A stretch of 64,000 nt of DNA from Nematostella vectensis (Eukaryota > Cnidaria > Anthozoa > Actiniaria > Edwardsiidae): assembly GCF_932526225.1 (NCBI RefSeq), contig NC_064036.1, positions 14,439,181-14,503,180 on the forward strand, written 5' to 3'. Below the pieces are notes generated by a model. That model made no database searches. It worked only from the letters and a program-made list of their open reading frames with translations, and was not told the origin of the DNA. Below, in pieces: positions 1 to 11,998 of the stretch (position 1 is its first letter; each line of letters starts with the position of its first letter). Made by a program: the position numbers and the translations under genes.

Positions 1-3000
1 CAACATCGACATCATCTAGCAGTGGGTCACCATCTACAACATCGGCATCATCTAGCAGTGTGACACCATCTACAACATCAACATCGTCTAGCAGTGTGAC
101 ACCATCTACAACATCGACATCATCTAGCAGTGTGACACCATCTACAACATCGACAACGTCCAGCAGTGGGTCACCATCTACAACATCGACATCATCTAGC
201 AGTGTGACACCATCTACAACATCGACATCACCAAGTAGTGTGACACCATCTACAACATCGACCAGCAGTGGGTCACCATCTACAACATCGACCTCATCTA
301 GCAGTGTGACACCATCTACAACATCGACATCGTCTAGCAGTGTGACACCATCTACAACATCAACATCATCTAGCAGTGGATCACCATCTACAACATCGAC
401 ATCATCTATCAGTGGGTCACCATCTACAACATCGACATCATCTAGTAGTGTGACACCATCTACAACATCGACATCGTCCAGCAGTGGGTCACCATCTACA
501 ACATCGACATCATCTAGCAGTCCAACATCTTCTACAACATGGACATCGTCCATCAGTGTGTCACCATCTACAACATCGACATCATCTAGCAGTGGGTCAC
601 CATCTACAACAACGACATCATCTAGTAGTGTGACACCATCTACAACATCGACATTGTCCAGCAGTGGGTCACCATCTACAACATCAACATCGTCTAGCAG
701 TGTGATACCATCTACAACATCGACATCATCTAGCAGTGTGACATCATCTACAACATCGGCATCGTCCAGCAGTGGGTCACCATCTACAACATCGACATCA
801 TCTAGCAGTGTGACACCATCTACAACATCGACATCCTCTAGCAGTCCAACATCTTCCACAACATCGACATCATCTAGCAATGGGTCACCATCTACAACAT
901 CGACAACATCTAGTAGTGTGACACCATCTACAACATCGACATCGTCTAGCAGTGCGTCACCATCTACAACATCGACATCATCTAGCAGTTCAACATCTTC
1001 CACAACATCGACGTCATCCAGCAGTGTATCACCATCTACAACATCGACATCATCTAGCAGTGGGTCACCATCTACAACATCGACATCATCTAGTAGTGTG
1101 ACACCATCTACAACATCGACATCGTCCAGCAGTGGGTCACCATCTACAACATCAACATCATCTAGCAGTGGGTCACCATCTACAACATCGGCATCATCTA
1201 GCAGTGTGACACCATCTACAACATCAACATCGTCTAGCAGTGTGACACCATCTACAACATCGACATCATCTAGCAGTGTGACACCATCTACAACATCGAC
1301 ATCGTCCAGCAGTGGGTCACCATCTACAACATCGACATCATCTAGCAGTGTGACACCATCTACAACATCGACATCACCAAGTAGTGTGACACCATCTACA
1401 ACATCGACCAGCAGTGGGTCACCATCTACAACATCGACCTCATCTAGCAGTGTGACACCATCTACAACATCGACATCGTCTAGCAGTGTGACACCATCTA
1501 CAACATCAACATCATCTAGCAGTGGATCACCATCTACAACATCGACATCATCTATCAGTGGGTCACCATCTACAACATCGACATCATCTAGTAGTGTGAC
1601 ACCATCTACAACATCGACATCGTCTAGCAGTGGGTCACCATCTACAACATCGACATCATCTAGCAGTCCAACATCTTCCACAACATGGACATCGTCCATC
1701 AGTGTGTCACCATCTACAACATCGACATCATCTAGCAGTGGGTCACCATCTACAACAACGACATCATCTAGTAGTGTGACACCATCTACAACATCGACAT
1801 TGTCCAGCAGTGGGTCACCATCTACAACATCAACATCGTCTAGCAGTGTGATACCATCTACAACATCGACATCATCTAGCAGTGTGACATCATCTACAAC
1901 ATCGGCATCGTCCAGCAGTGGGTCACCATCTACAACATCGACATCATCTAGCAGTGTGACACCATCTACAACATCGACATCCTCTAGCAGTCCAACATCT
2001 TCCACAACATCGACATCATCTAGCAATGGGTCACCATCTACAACATCGACATCATCTAGTAGTGTGACACCATTTACAACATCGACATCGTCTAGCAATG
2101 GGTCACCATCTACAACATCGACATCATCTAGCAGTCCAACATCTTCCACAACATCGACATCGTCCAGCAGTGTGTCACCATCAACAACATCGACATTGTC
2201 CAGCAGTGGGTCACCATCTACAACATCGACATTATCTAGCAGTGGGTTACCATCTACAACATCGACATCGCCCAGCAGTGGGTCACCATCTACAACATCA
2301 ACATCGTCTAGCAGTGTGACACCATCTACAACATCGACATCATCTAGCAGTGTGACACCATCTACAACATCGACATCGTTCAGCAGTGGGTCACCATCTA
2401 CAACATCGACATCATCTAGCAGTGTGACACCATCTACAACATCGACATCCTCTAGCAGTGTGTTACGATCTACAACATCGACATCATCTAGCAGTAGGTC
2501 ACCATCTACAACATCGACATCATCTAGTAGTGTGACACCATCTACAACATCGACATCGTCTAGCAGTGCGTCACCATCTACAACATCGACATCATCTAGC
2601 AGTTCAACATCTTCCACAACATCGACGTCATCCAGCAGTGTATCACCATCTACAACATCGACATCATCTAGCAGTGGGTCACCATCTACAACATCGACAT
2701 CATCTAGTAGTGTGACACCATCTACAACATCGACATCGTCCAGCAGTGGGTCACCATCTACAACATCGACATCATCTAGCAGTGTGACACCATCTACAAC
2801 ATCGACATCATCTAGCAGTGGGTCACCATCTACAACATCGACCTCATCTAGCAGTGTGACACCATCTGCAACATCAACATCGTCTAGCAGTGTGACATCA
2901 TCTACAACATCAACATCATCTAGCAGTGGGTCACCATCTACAACATCGACATTATCTAGCAGTGTGACACCATCTACAACATCAAAATCGTCTAGCAGTG

Positions 3001-3066
3001 TGACACCATCTACAACATCGACATCCTCTAGCAGTCCAATATCTTCCACAACAGCGACATCATCTA
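1..3066 (+). repeat. 36-bp coding minisatellite (mucin repeat exon of the first gene)
   Basis: About 85 tandem copies of a 36-bp unit encode the 12-residue consensus VTPSTTSTSSSS. Variants replace VTP with GSP, VSP, PTS or ASP. The frame stays open throughout. The donor is the GTAATG at 3067; it ends the exon in phase 1, which matches the next exon. The frame otherwise runs on to a stop at 3108-3110. A higher-order duplication is visible: rare variants such as TSPSSV and TTWTSSIS recur 1,146 bp apart (positions 231 and 1377). Confidence 0.93.
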
Positions 3067-6000
3067 GTAATGTGTATTTTTTTTTGTTGTATTATTTTTT
3101 TTTGCATTAGGATAGTGTCCTTTCATATATTTATGTTTTTGATTCTCAATTCAATACCATTTGTAGACAAAGAAATTTGCTGCTTCCATTTTGGTTCATT
3201 GAAAGGGTATAGATTCTAAAGAATTTTCCTTTGGTTTTATTGCTTAAACAAGCGAAATACTTTCAGGTATCTGAATTGTCTTGTAAATTGCTCTCATTTC
3301 AGTTTCGACCTCATCAGCAACTCCTACTACAGAACCTACTACAGTACCCCGTGAGTAATAAATAGTTTTTTTCAACCTTATAGTTTTCATGATAGTCATT
3401 TTACGGTTAGACCGTGATCAAACATGTAAACCTCCCCCACCCAATATTTTCAAAAATTATAAGGGAATGACCAAAAGGAGTATTTTCTTAATAAAGAATG
3501 AGGTCTGAATAATGTCTGCTACAGCACTGTATATCCAGTCGTTTTAACAGAGCTATTGAAATTATCCTACATACGTTTCAGCATCGTTTGCCATCTCTCG
3601 AGAACGTCTTTTCTACAATTTCCATATATTCGGTCACAATCGTTCACTGGTGTTTATGAATTTTTTTTGTGGAGATTAATTTGAAAATTTCATTAGCAGA
3701 ACCAGGTTTTTTAAAGAATAATTCAATCTCTATCTAACCTGAGTATCAGGCCCACCTGTGTTTCTATCGCGCCGGCGAGAAACAAGACAAGCGCCTGATA
3801 CTAGTACTGTTCAGATCGCATGTTTTAATACCGGATTCCGGCATGGCTCCTGATTGGTAAAAAAAAACGGTACACGAATGGGACGCGCTGATTGGTTTAG
3901 CTATATATAGTACCTTAGCCCATCGACTGCTTGTTCCCAGAGTAATGGCGGACACCAAAAAGTGCTTTTGACCTTGCGTTAGCAGGCATTTTCTTCGGAA
4001 AAATTCCGCCTGATACTCAGGTTAGATGTTCAAATGTTCAAGACCGGTCATTGCGTGTGTTTATTTCTCATTGGTATCGTTTTTCGAAGCGAAGATCTAC
4101 TAGTTATATCAAAGGCGCTGGATGTCATAGAAGCTGCTTAATACTACAGACATCATTAGTCGTAGCTATAAAGTTTTTAGACAGACCAGGCGCCGAAAAT
4201 TCGAGAAATTTGTCTGTTAGAGAACGAAGAATGCTTGGGATTGTTTGCGGCACTTCCCGAGAGTTGTTGATTGAGTGAGCTTATCAAATAATGGCATTTG
4301 TCTTTAAGCAGCGGTTAGTCTATTTAGACATAAATGCTGTTTATAATTTGATTTGGGCATTTGATTGTGCCACTGCGTGAGTCATTTGAAAATTGACAGC
4401 CGACGTATTTTGACAGTGGCCTGAAAAGGGGCGGCAGGAGTCGCGTCTAGTATTTGTGTCAGGCGTACTTTCATTTTTCCTCTCCGACTTTTGAAAAATA
4501 AAACCGCCCGATACTCCGGCTAATCTCTACCAAAGTCTACGGTCCAAAGTCTCCCTCAATTTGAACCCCTGGATCAACTGATTTGACATGAAAAGTGTGC
4601 TTTGAATGTATATAATAAGATAAAATATTATTCTAGAATTCAAGGACTGTGTACGTTATGTTGTACCCTGATTCAACATTTCTTACAGCAAAACTTGTGG
4701 TCACCGTCCAATTCGAAATAAGGGTTATGATAACATGGGAAGTAGAATACACAGAAGAACTGAGATGTTTATGGAGATTGCAAGCCCTTATAGATTTGGT
4801 GAGTGCAAATTAATTCGGAATGTTCATTTGATATTAATCCCTGGCCAGGTGAAGAGCTCTACGTGTAAAGAGCACATTTATATTCGTGTTTTATGTTAAT
4901 TTGAGATCGCGATGAACTTTTAAGTTAAATTTTATGTTTAAAAACATTACTCTCAACTAAGTTTAGAAATGCATATTGATATCATATTTTTGAAAATATA
5001 GTTATTAGATGGAAGACGTAAAGGCAGAAGAAGAGCCTGGGGTAGACTTAAAAGACTGATATGCAGGTAAGTCTAGATCTTCCCTGAGAAGACTCTTCCC
5101 CTTTCGAGGTTCATGCTGCAACCCACCTCCCCCCCCCCCCCCCCCACCCCATCTCCTTTAAAAAGTCTGGTCCCCCTACACAAGATGCATGAGCTCAGTA
5201 GCGGATTGTGTGACAGAGGTCAAAACAACTTCACAGAGGACTACTATAGTCGTACGAAGCACAGCCGTTCTCATTGTTTTGTTACATTTTTTCTGCTTTT
5301 TCAAAGACGTATCAGACATTTGTTCTGCTGTTAAAAGGTAGTTGTATTCGTGTTTTTAAGGAGAGGCAGTGTCATAGCAGATCTTCAAGTAGCCGTGAAT
5401 ACAACCGATGACCCAAATGCAGGTCAAGCGTTTGTATCAGATGTGCAAGAGCAAGTGCAGAGCGGTTCACTCGGCAACTTCACTCTAGATGCGAATCATC
5501 CACTAGGAGCAAAACTCACAACAACAAGTAAGTTTAGAAGGCTATACTCTTGAGTGGTATAAACATGTTCAGTACACAGGGCCGTAGCATGGGGTGGGGC
5601 GCGGGACGTACGACAAGTATTGCCATGGAAACACAAGTGTATGTCTTTTGTTGGCACTGTTCTGGCATTCTTGCATCGAACCAGTAGAAATCAAACAGTA
5701 AAACACAGAACGATGTTGTCTTTCTTGCCTTCTCTCAATGATCAGCTGATGAACGTTTTTCGAATCTTCCCTACGGAAAAACGAGCTTGAAAATCGGAAG
5801 AACGATCTTGTCTTCGGAAGAGCGATCTTGTCTATGGAAAAACAAGCTTTTCTTTGGAAGAACAATCTTGACTTTGAAGGAACGATCTTTAAAATCAGAA
5901 ATTGTTCCTAGCAGAAACTTGATAGCGTTCTGCATAATTTCTACGATACGATATTTTTCGTTCATAGCGTGACACGGAAATTTTTTCCGTGGCCACGAAA

Positions 6001-9000
6001 GGAAAATCCGTGGGCACAAGAGCCGTTTAAAAAAACTTAAAAAGCCGTTGACACGGCCGTCTGGATTCCGTGTCAACGAATCAAACACACGGGTCGCGAG
6101 TCGTAGATTTCAGTCGTATGCAAACAAGTCCAGGTGTCACAGTCTTGACGTACCTGACGTCATAAAGGCGCCGCAAACACCGAAGTCGGTATCGAACATC
6201 CACTGATCATGGCCGCTCTAGTGAAATCTCGCAGATTTCATAATGCCTCATAATTCGAGGATTTATTTGGTTTGTGTTATGTGTGGATATGTACGATAAT
6301 GCGTAAATAAGGGTGAAAGTTGTGTCATAAACAAGTGGCGGTTTCGGCCTTTCTTGTTGACAAACAAGAAACCTAGAAGTCGGTATCAAACATTCACTGA
6401 TCAGGCCGCTCTAATAAATCGCACAGAAATAAATCAGAAATGCCTATTCCTTAAAATTCAGCGATGTAGTTGATGTATGTTATGTGTGGATATGTACGAT
6501 AATGCGTAAATAAGGGCGAAAGTTGTTGTGTCGTAAACTTGTGGCGTTTTCGGCTTGTTAGACAAACAAGAAACTCCAAAGTCGATCAAACATTCACTGA
6601 TCATGGCCGCTCTAGTGAAATCGTACAGAAAAAAATCAGAAATACTTATTCCTTATAACTCAGGAATTCATTTAATTATACATTTCACCCAGCTTGCTTT
6701 TATTTCAAAATAGGTCATACGCTCTAAAATAACAACTAATCGACGTGAATTGAATGCCAGATGAATTTGTTACTTTACAAATATAGATATACACGATATG
6801 GTTTGATTTGAATGCGCCGATGGTTTTATGTTTGATATAAAGGGAGTAGATTATCCATTGTTTTAATCTCAACGTTGTCATGGGAATGCGAAAAATTAGC
6901 ATAGCGTCAGCATTTTTGTCGAACGTCGGAATCGACTATACTTAGATATCGATAAACTAAGCTTTATTATCTAGTATGCTCACTTATTCTCTGGCAATCG
7001 ATGTGTTTATCTATGGAAGAAGGAGGAGGAACGGTGATAAACAGCGATAAAGAGTTGGCTGTAGTTTTTAAATTGATATTTACTCACTTCCCGCGATTTA
7101 AGGGACTAATGTATGGTCAAACGTAACGCAGAGGCTTTAACGTCCAGGGATCCCGAGAACGTGATCATTAAACAGTTTCGGAGTTTAATGATAAAAGACT
7201 TGGAGTTTTAAGAATTTTAAGAGCTAAATGATAAATAAAGATCCTCATTGACCTTTATTAAAAATCTTTACGGCCTATCATCCGATGTCGACGATGTATA
7301 CTTGATTGTCTGCAATCCTCCGTACGACTTAAAAGCCGTGGACTTGAGTGTTGTATACCGTTTATAAAAATACTGAAAGCCGTGGGCTAAGATTGCGCAA
7401 CCCGTGTCCACGTAAAGAAAATCCGTTGACACGGAAAAAAAATTCCGTGGACACGGAGAAAGATTCCGTGGCCACGGAAAAAATCCCGTGGGCACGGAGA
7501 AAGATTCCGTGGCCACGGAAAAAAATCCCGTGGACACAGAGAAAGATTCCGTGGCCACGGAAAAAATTCCGTGGACACGGAAAAAGATTCCGTGGCCACG
7601 GAAAAAAATCCCGTGGACACAGAGAAAGATTCCGTGGCCACGGAAAAAATCCCGTGGACACGGAGAAAGATTCCGTGGCCACGGAAAAAATTCCGTGGAC
7701 ACGGAGAAAGATTCCGTGGCCACGGAAAAAACCCCGTGGACACGGAGAAAGATTCCGTGGCCACGGAAAAAATTCCGTGGACACGGAGAAAGATTCCGTG
7801 GCCACGGAAAAAAATCCCGTGGACACAGAGAAAGATTCCGTGGCCACGGAAAAAAATCCCGTGGACACAGAGAAAGATTCCGTGGACACGGAGAAAGATT
7901 CCGTGGCCACGGAAAAAAATCCGTGGACACGGAGAAAGATTCCGTGGCAACGGAAAAAAAAACCCGTGGACACGGAGAAAGATTCCGTGGCCACGGAAAA
8001 AAAACCCGTGGACACGGAGAAAGATTCCGTGGCCACGGAAAAAATCCCGTGGACACGGAGAAAGATTCCGTGGCCACGGAAAAAATCCCGTGGACACAGA
8101 AAAAGATTCCGTTTAATACCCGTTTGTTTTTGGCGTTTACACGGAAAACCTAAGTGTACGTTTCCCATGGACGGTCACATATATTGCACCCTTCTTTTGT
8201 GAAGTTAGACTAATCAGCAAAACTCATGTTAACTGTTTGTTGTTTACTAGCTGTCATCGGGGATCCTACCTCTACCACGCCTACCAACAAATCAAACGTC
8301 GATGGTGAGTAAAGAATTTTATCCCAACTTTTCCACGTGTACGGTGCTGTCTCTGACAGTCTGTCTAGTCAGAGTACGGTTCTTTTACACGAAGATTTAA
8401 CGAATGATTGTCGAGCCCTAGCCTCTCGGTCTAGTACCGGAAGCCCTCGGACTATAAACGTTTTTACCCAAGCGTATCAATCCGATTCCCAAATTTTTAG
8501 ATGTTTTTCAAAGTGCCGGATAAATTTTGCTCAGTCTTTGTCTTTTTTCGAAGAGAGGCAAAGCTTCAACGATGTGTATGTCAGGTATTTTTAATATTTG
8601 TTAAAACAAATCTATAATAATATTTTATTGAAATTTCATAATTATTTATTAAAACCATTCATAAACTTTGGAATTATAATTTGGTTTCCACTTTCTTTGA
8701 GAGAGCTCTAACGAATAAAAGATTACCAGCTCCAATAAACCTTTGGGGGATGGCCGGGAAGTGTGTTGATTGCAAAACATCTTACATTAGTTACCACCTG
8801 ATGAAGAAAATTGAAGTATATTATTTGATTTGTTTTAGACATGACCTTAATCTTGCTGATCTTGCTGAGCGTGTTCATCGGTGTATTGGTGCTTGCCTTA
8901 CACACCGGGCACAAAACACTCCAAAAGCGGCAGGGTTTTTCGTGTCAAATCTCCATCTTGGACGGGGCACGTTTTCAGAGGACTGGTGCCGAATTTACGA

Positions 9001-9038
9001 ATCTAGCTCGTAGGATTTTCGCTAGCTTCGGAAAATAA
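1..9038 (+). CDS. Transmembrane SEA-domain mucin, 5' truncated by the window edge
   Basis: This is a spliced gene that I assembled by hand; its exons are <1-3066, 3303-3350, 4689-4798, 5002-5066, 5361-5527, 8251-8304 and 8839-9038. Every intron is GT-AG, and the phases run 1, 1, 0, 2, 1, 1 without a break to a TAA stop at 9036-9038, which strongly supports the model. About 1,235 residues are visible: roughly 1,020 of a 12-residue Ser/Thr/Pro repeat, a short Thr/Pro linker, one SEA module, another short Thr-rich linker, one transmembrane helix and a ~44-residue tail. This is the order of a type I membrane mucin with a heavily O-glycosylated ectodomain. The start and signal peptide lie upstream of the window. 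The gene at 45522 has the same modules in the same order and is a paralogue. Expression and glycosylation are inferred from family knowledge. Confidence 0.85.
3067..4688. other. Two introns and one small Thr/Pro linker exon
   Basis: Intron 3067-3302 starts with a T-rich stretch. The 48-bp exon 3303-3350 encodes a linker ending in TTEPTTVP, flanked by a good AG acceptor and a GTGAG donor. Intron 3351-4688 holds a small inverted-repeat element (listed separately). No other coding signal is seen. Confidence 0.7.
3735..4024. mobile_element. MITE-like element with 17-bp terminal inverted repeats
   Basis: The sequence TAACCTGAGTATCAGGC at 3735 is matched exactly by its reverse complement ending at 4024. 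The element is 290 bp. The terminal TA pairs could be a TA target duplication, as in Tc1/mariner or PIF-type MITEs. A degenerate copy of the same end (GCCCGATACTCCGGCTAA) lies near 4506-4523, so a larger related element may extend to there. It lies in an intron of the first mucin gene. The short minus-strand open frame inside it is not convincing as a gene. Confidence 0.75.
4689..5527 (+). other. SEA module of the first mucin gene (three exons)
   Basis: Exons 4689-4798, 5002-5066 and 5361-5527 together encode one SEA-like module. The first gives VVTVQFEIRV and the second ends in RLKRLIC. The third opens with RRGSVIADLQVAV and carries LGNFTLDANHPLGA. The GSVIA motif aligns with the GSVVV self-cleavage site of vertebrate SEA mucins, where the chain breaks between Gly and Ser but stays associated. 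The exon boundaries and phases match those of the three SEA modules at 52271, 57710 and 62972. The second exon is 21 bases longer than in the paralogue and unusually rich in Arg and Lys. Confidence 0.82.
5770..5890. repeat. Short degenerate tandem repeat
   Basis: Four or five imperfect copies of a ~28-bp unit containing GGAAGAACGATCTTG lie in the long intron between the SEA and linker exons. Copies differ by substitutions and small indels. Confidence 0.5.
6180..6680. repeat. ~200-bp tandem repeat, two full copies and a partial
   Basis: The segment containing CACTGATCATGGCCGCTCTA recurs at about 6200, 6393 and 6595. Each copy is followed by related sequence (GTTATGTGTGGATATGTACG, then a stretch encoding AACAAGAAAC). 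The copies differ by substitutions and indels, so this is an older tandem duplication within intron 5528-8250. Confidence 0.75.
7399..8112. repeat. Intronic minisatellite rich in CCGTGGCCACGG palindromes
   Basis: About 17 copies of a ~41-bp unit alternate the perfect 12-bp palindrome CCGTGGCCACGG with CCGTGGACACGG, joined by A-rich linkers. The array is open in several frames on both strands because the unit lacks stops; I do not call these genes. A degenerate form occurs at about 5970-6080 in the same intron, and another at about 62810-62885 in an intron of the second mucin gene. Confidence 0.9.
8251..9038 (+). other. Linker exon and transmembrane/cytoplasmic-tail exon
   Basis: Exon 8251-8304 encodes a short linker containing DPTSTTPTNKS. 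Exon 8839-9038 joins in phase and reads D, then MTLILLILLSVFIGVLVLAL, a hydrophobic helix of about 20 residues. A basic stretch (HKTLQKRQ) follows, then a ~35-residue tail ending RRIFASFGK and a TAA stop. The basic residues right after the helix fit the positive-inside rule for a type I protein. No known signalling motif is evident in the tail. Intron 8305-8838 shows nothing else. Confidence 0.82.
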
Positions 9039-9170
9039 GATCGGATGGCGGAAAAGCACAGACGGAAGAACAAGGTTTGATTTGGTATCAAACGGCCAGA
9101 ATTTCGCGTGGTTCCTGCGCCTATTCTTCAAAGGGATACGGTCTTTCCGCGACTTGTCCCAAAATGTCTT

Positions 9171-9388
9171 GAATGCAGCTATTTTGAGTCCCGATTTAAT
9201 TTTTACGTCAAAAGAATTTATTGAAAATCAGCAGTGTAGTCCGATTCTTGAATCCCTGAATGTCTTCGCTATGATTTTGGAATGCAGCTATTTTGAGTCC
9301 CGATTTAATTTTTACGTCAAAAGAATTTATTGAAAATCAGCAGTGTAGTCCGATTCTTGAATCCCTGAATGTCTTCGCTATGATTTTG
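9171..9388. repeat. 109-bp tandem duplication
   Basis: The segment beginning GAATGCAGCTATTTTGAGTC at 9171 is repeated at 9280 almost without change. It lies just 3' of the first mucin gene, possibly in its 3' UTR. Confidence 0.85.
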
Positions 9389-9521
9389 GTTTTGTAGATT
9401 TCTCCTCTGTTCTCGCGCGATTATTTTTGAAACCTCACTCTAATTTTCAAGTTTAATTGTGAATATGCCAAAGAGGTTCACTCTCGGAGAGTAAATGCGA
9501 GAGGCTAAATTAAAGTGACAG

Positions 9522-9638
9522 AATGTGATCGACTCTTCACGAGAACTGCAGGACCTGGAGGATGAGTTTTCTTCCCTTCAGCAAAGCATCGCTGAGAAGA
9601 AACTTGAAAGCGAAGCGAGAAAAGCTGAGAAGGCTTAG
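9522..9638 (+). other. Possible remnant coding fragment with coiled-coil character
   Basis: A 38-codon stretch reads as a charged heptad-like helix (ELQDLEDEFSSLQQS, then EKKLESEARKAEK) before a TAG at 9636. There is no start codon or obvious partner exon. It may be a decayed gene or transposon fragment, or chance. I cannot assign it to a family. Confidence 0.2.
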
Positions 9639-11995
9639 CAGAAAGGTATTTATAAAGAACCATATAAAATGTGTTTACATATAATACTCATTTTGTAGAA
9701 ATGCAGTGCTTATAGAAAAGGAATCGAAAGGAAAGGACATATTTGTTTTAGCCAGACTTTCGCATTATTTTACGCTATTGTGTTATTTGAGAGGGGTGAT
9801 TTATTGAGTTATAAATTATAGTCAAATTGTTGGTTCTTTTAGATCGATAGATCGTTTCGTCAAAGAAATAACACATGGAATAGAACTCAAAACCTCGGCG
9901 CGCGCGTTGCTATGGTAGCTTATAAACAATAATTATTCTTTGTTGTGAAAGTATTTTCAGTTTGAACAGCGCTTCAGTTTATTGTATTCTTGGATAAACT
10001 TGTTCTTAACGAAACTCAAGTGAAACCAAATATGAATCATTTAAGTTACATCAGAAAACTTAGTCAAATCAAAATAGTTAAGTAAGACTTAGTACTTAAT
10101 TGGATTCTAAATTCTGAGTTCTTCCAAACAGATGACTTGTAGTTTCATGTTGGTCTAATTATGATCTTTGTTTGTTTGTTTCATATTTGATGGCTACATG
10201 GATATTCTCTTCAGATTAGTGATATCCTCAATAGAAAATAGATAGCAGTAATTAGTTTATTATATTATTAGGCTATTATATTTAAATGTAATCAATAACC
10301 TTACTCTGCATAGCAGTTAAAAATAGGTAGGTAGATTCAGACAGTCGTATGGAAGGTAACAGTCAGGAAGGAGGCAGTCAGAAGGGGCTTTTAAATGGAA
10401 ATGCAGTGTCTATGAGGAGGATGAATCCGACATGCTTCACTGAGGGAGGGGTCATGCTACCTGCTATAGAGATGCTATAGTGATGTGCAAGCTTTAAAAT
10501 ATCTTAGGGGTAAGAATTACTGTTGACTACACCCAAAGTGCTGTCACTTAGGGTTACACTACTAACGTTTACATGTTTCCATTATTTCTCTGTTGTTTTT
10601 TATCTTGCCTTCACATACATTCAGAACATGTTTGATGTACACACACTTTGTGTACATGATATAAATGTTGCATCCAAACATTCCTAAGGTATGTAATACT
10701 GTAAAAAATAGCATGTTTGATGTACTCTGAGGTGGATTGTCTCCTTAAAAAGGTGAGTAAAAAGATGTAAGAGGCTAATTTGATAGAAAAAAAAAGAATC
10801 TATTTGTAAGCATCCAATGGTTAAATGATTTTTTTATGAATGATAGACTTTGATAGGTGATGAAATATTTTTTTAAATAAAATGTTTGATTTTCTATTAT
10901 CTTTATTGAACTTTTCTTTTGTAAATTATCTTATGGCAGCCTAAGACAGAGTTGGTATACTTTCTTCTTATCTCATTATCTTTACAAATGCTAAATGCAG
11001 ATCTCTTATGTTATACAATTACAAATTACAGCAAATAAAAAAAAAGACATATTTGTATGTTAATTTTGGAATACATTTGATAAATATATTATTTCAAATC
11101 ATCAGCAACTCTTTTTTTATGAATAAGAACATTGTTATTGTGATGCAGTGAGGTCTATGATAAACTTGAACACAGTATTTCAATGATGCAAAATCTGGGT
11201 TTAGAAAAGTTGTTTGGAAGTAAAGCTGTCCACTCACAAGAGTGCATGTTGGCAGAGCATTTACTGTATTGTGTTCTTACATAAAAAGTATGATTGATCT
11301 GCTTTCGGCATAAAATAAAGTGGCTACCTAATGCAGGTTCATAAGAAATGTAAGGAAACTGGAATTGTATATCCCTTAGTAAATATGTAATGTATATACT
11401 AGAATCAGGGAAGAAATAAACAACATTCGTCTATGGTACTAAAATTAAAATACTTTAATATATTGGTAAATTATTCTTTATTGAGGTTTTCAAAATCCCA
11501 TGCAACAAAATGTTGCAAATATTCACACATATTTTTTGTATATACTGTACAAAGTGATCTATACTGTCTGAAAATAATAGTTATGTAATATTTGAATTCT
11601 GAGGCATAATACTGTAATGCTGATATATTTATATATATTCTGATATATCCATAACTATTAATTCTTGCCAATATTTATTCTGTCACACAACAGTTTTTTG
11701 ACATTCATTGCTTAAAATAATTAAGGATTTAGCAAAAAAGTAAAAATTTATTTGAAAAATATTTATTTAATCTTACTTCAATTTTAGAAGTGCTCGTGCC
11801 TTTTATGGTAATAGAGACCATTTAATAAATACTTTATTCATAAGATAATAAATAATATAAGATTATCATATCAATTTATAAATATATATATTTACAATAT
11901 TTATTGAATTGTTACATATTTTGTAACCTCTATTTCTGAAATAAATCTTGCAATTTCATACTTCTGCCAGATATTTTATATTAATATAGATATAC
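9639..11995. other. AT-rich intergenic DNA, no gene recognised
   Basis: This stretch is AT-rich with many short poly-A/T runs and stops in all frames. I see no tandem array, RNA gene or coding exon that I could support. Confidence 0.6.
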
Positions 11996-11998
11996 TTA

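Noticed and set aside
7268-8202. Several overlapping 180-284-codon frames on both strands over the CCGTGGCCACGG array
   Set aside because: All arise from the minisatellite lacking stops, and the array lies in an intron whose flanking exons are in phase.
8681-9013. Alternative 110-codon frame overlapping the transmembrane exon
   Set aside because: The phase from the preceding exon selects the frame with the hydrophobic helix; the alternative has no recognisable feature.
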